43,805 nucleotides of DNA, taken from Promicromonosporaceae bacterium. GTDB lineage: Bacteria; Actinomycetota; Actinomycetes; Actinomycetales; Cellulomonadaceae. The notes beneath the pieces were generated by a model. It saw only the letters and a program-made list of their open reading frames with translations, did not search any database and was not told the DNA's origin. The stretch lies in assembly GCA_009783295.1 (NCBI GenBank), contig WRHK01000032.1, positions 1 through 43,805 of the forward strand, in the 5' to 3' direction. The position numbers were made by a program, and so were the translations under genes. Shown in pieces: positions 42,821 through 43,805 of the stretch. Numbering within the stretch: the stretch's first letter is position 1; every line of letters begins with the position of its first letter.

Positions 42821-43805
42821 ATGGCCCGGTACACGACGTTCCGCTTCACGCTCGACCCCACGGTCGAGCAGCGGGCCATGCTCGTCCGGCACGTCGGTGC
42901 GGCGCGTTTCGCGTACAACGAGTGCCTGCGGATGGTGGCGGCCTCCCGCGAGGCGCGGCGTAGCGACGCCTCCGTTGCCGTTCCGCGTACCGGGTACGAC
43001 TTGATCAAGCGGTTCGCTGCGTGGAAGTCGAGCGAGGCCGCTGGCCGCGTGTTCCGGGTGGCGTCCACCGGTGAGGCCGTGAAGCACGTGACCGGGCTTG
43101 CCTGGCGCGACGAGGTCTACCAGCAGGTGTTCGAGGAGTCGGCCGTCGACCTCGGGCGTGCGCTCAAGGCGTGGTCGGACTCCCGCAAGCCCGGCGGCAC
43201 CGCCACGGTCGGCTTCCCGCGACGGCGTCGGCGCCGCGGCGAGGCCGACGCGTTCCGCGTCCGCAACCAGTTCCCCAAGGGTTCGAAGCCGGCGATCCGG
43301 CTGGGCGACGAGCGGCCGCGGACCGTCCGCTTGCCCAAGATCGGCGTCGTCGGTGTCCGGGAGGACACGCGGCGACTGCGGCGCATGGTCGACAAGGAGC
43401 GCGCCCGCATCGTCCAGGCGACCGTGAGGATGCGGCGCGGGCGATGGTCCGTCGCGCTGACGGTCGACGCAGCCGACCTGCACGCGGCCGCCAGAGTGCC
43501 GAGCGGGGTGCCGGCGCGGTGGGTCGGCGTCGATGTGGGGCTCTCGGCGTTCGCTGTGGCGGCCACCGCTGACGGAACGGAAGTTGCACGGTTCGCCGAG
43601 TGGCCCCGGGCGCTCAGCAAGGCACAACCCCGCGCGCGGAGGCTGCACCGGACCGTGACTCGCCGGACGAAGGGCTCTGCACGACGACGGCGCGCCGTCA
43701 CGCGGTTGTCTGAGGAGTACCGGAGGGTCGCGGCCATTCGGGAGCAGTTCCTGCACGACGTCTCGAACGAGCTGGTCAAGACCCACGACAAGCTCGCGCT
43801 CGAGA
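42821..43805 (+). CDS. tnpB: TnpB/IS605-OrfB-type RNA-guided nuclease (3' end outside window)
   Basis: At least 328 aa, open to the window edge, ATG start. The N-terminus, ARYTTFRFTLDPTVEQRAML and then HVGAARFAYNECLRMV, is the usual TnpB opening, followed by a basic REC-like region with GFPRRRRRRGEADAFRVRNQ. RuvC-I is WVGVDVGLSAFAVAATADGT with D238 as catalytic Asp. The helical region LHRTVTRRTKGSARRRRAVTRL leads into THDKLALE; the final E328 at 43802-43804 is the expected RuvC-II Glu. The zinc finger and RuvC-III should lie beyond the window. There is no tnpA upstream. TnpB proteins are guided by an RNA from the element's right end (family knowledge). The frame is intact so far. Confidence 0.9.
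   Translation, partial: MARYTTFRFTLDPTVEQRAMLVRHVGAARFAYNECLRMVAASREARRSDASVAVPRTGYDLIKRFAAWKSSEAAGRVFRVASTGEAVKHVTGLAWRDEVYQQVFEESAVDLGRALKAWSDSRKPGGTATVGFPRRRRRRGEADAFRVRNQFPKGSKPAIRLGDERPRTVRLPKIGVVGVREDTRRLRRMVDKERARIVQATVRMRRGRWSVALTVDAADLHAAARVPSGVPARWVGVDVGLSAFAVAATADGTEVARFAEWPRALSKAQPRARRLHRTVTRRTKGSARRRRAVTRLSEEYRRVAAIREQFLHDVSNELVKTHDKLALE

Noticed and set aside
42731-43805. Integrative element att site at the tRNA-Arg 3' end
   Set aside because: No second copy of the tRNA 3' end was found in the window and no integrase gene is visible. The TnpB gene alone does not need a tRNA target.

Overview
The window is a 43.8-kb stretch of very GC-rich chromosome (GC-heavy third codon positions, many GTG starts). 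The gene content suggests an actinobacterium of the order Micrococcales, probably a cellulolytic or xylanolytic soil type close to Cellulomonadaceae/Promicromonosporaceae; that placement is inference. The actinobacterial markers are an XPB-type helicase paired with a helicase-associated protein, DUF3027 and DUF2530 proteins, a DtxR/IdeR repressor, a mycobacterial-type SerC, c-di-AMP riboswitches ahead of NlpC/P60 hydrolases, and a class of leaderless promoters. No rRNA or CRISPR array was seen.

Layout. 1-2.9 kb: a TPM-domain membrane protein and a PspA/IM30 protein (envelope stress), with a palindromic repeat at their 3' side. 3.0-7.1 kb: XPB-like helicase and its partner. 7.1-8.9 kb: a divergent NAD(P)-binding reductase/TetR pair with two matching operators. 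9.0-13.5 kb: cold-shock-domain protein, DUF3027 protein, a large sacsin/Hsp90-like ATPase coupled to it by a 4-bp overlap, and DUF2530. 13.6-16.7 kb: an initiating sugar-phosphate transferase and a purine permease. 16.8-20.0 kb: a small unknown protein, a LppM-like lipoprotein and a membrane protein. 20.2-21.4 kb: an E. coli-type UDP-glucose dehydrogenase. 21.5-24.6 kb: MarR regulator and two tandem paralogous MFS exporters. 24.6-26.6 kb: serC and ideR back to back.

26.6-28.9 kb holds two paralogous secreted NlpC/P60 hydrolases, each preceded by its own c-di-AMP (ydaO-type) riboswitch. 29.0-32.6 kb: universal stress protein, subgroup Ic-type aminotransferase, EcsC-family and OsmC-family proteins. 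32.7-35.9 kb: a secreted GH92 alpha-mannosidase behind a promoter with a LacI-type operator, and a small membrane protein. 35.9-37.2 kb: thyA-folA. 37.7-38.5 kb: an orphan LuxR-type response regulator with an atypical receiver. 38.6-42.6 kb: a xylose locus, xylA-xylB divergent from a ROK repressor. 42.66 kb: tRNA-Arg(CCU), followed 90 bp later by a TnpB-type RNA-guided nuclease gene cut by the window end.

Functional themes are wall and envelope homeostasis (PspA/TPM, c-di-AMP-controlled hydrolases, glycan synthesis), sugar scavenging (GH92, xylose) and house-keeping (serC, thyA, folA, purine uptake). The block XPB, helicase partner, Csp, DUF3027, DUF2530, MarR/MFS and serC resembles the Mycobacterium tuberculosis Rv0861c-Rv0884c neighbourhood as I recall it. 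Several genes start exactly 7 nt after the last base of a TANNNT -10 box, so they are probably transcribed as leaderless mRNAs.
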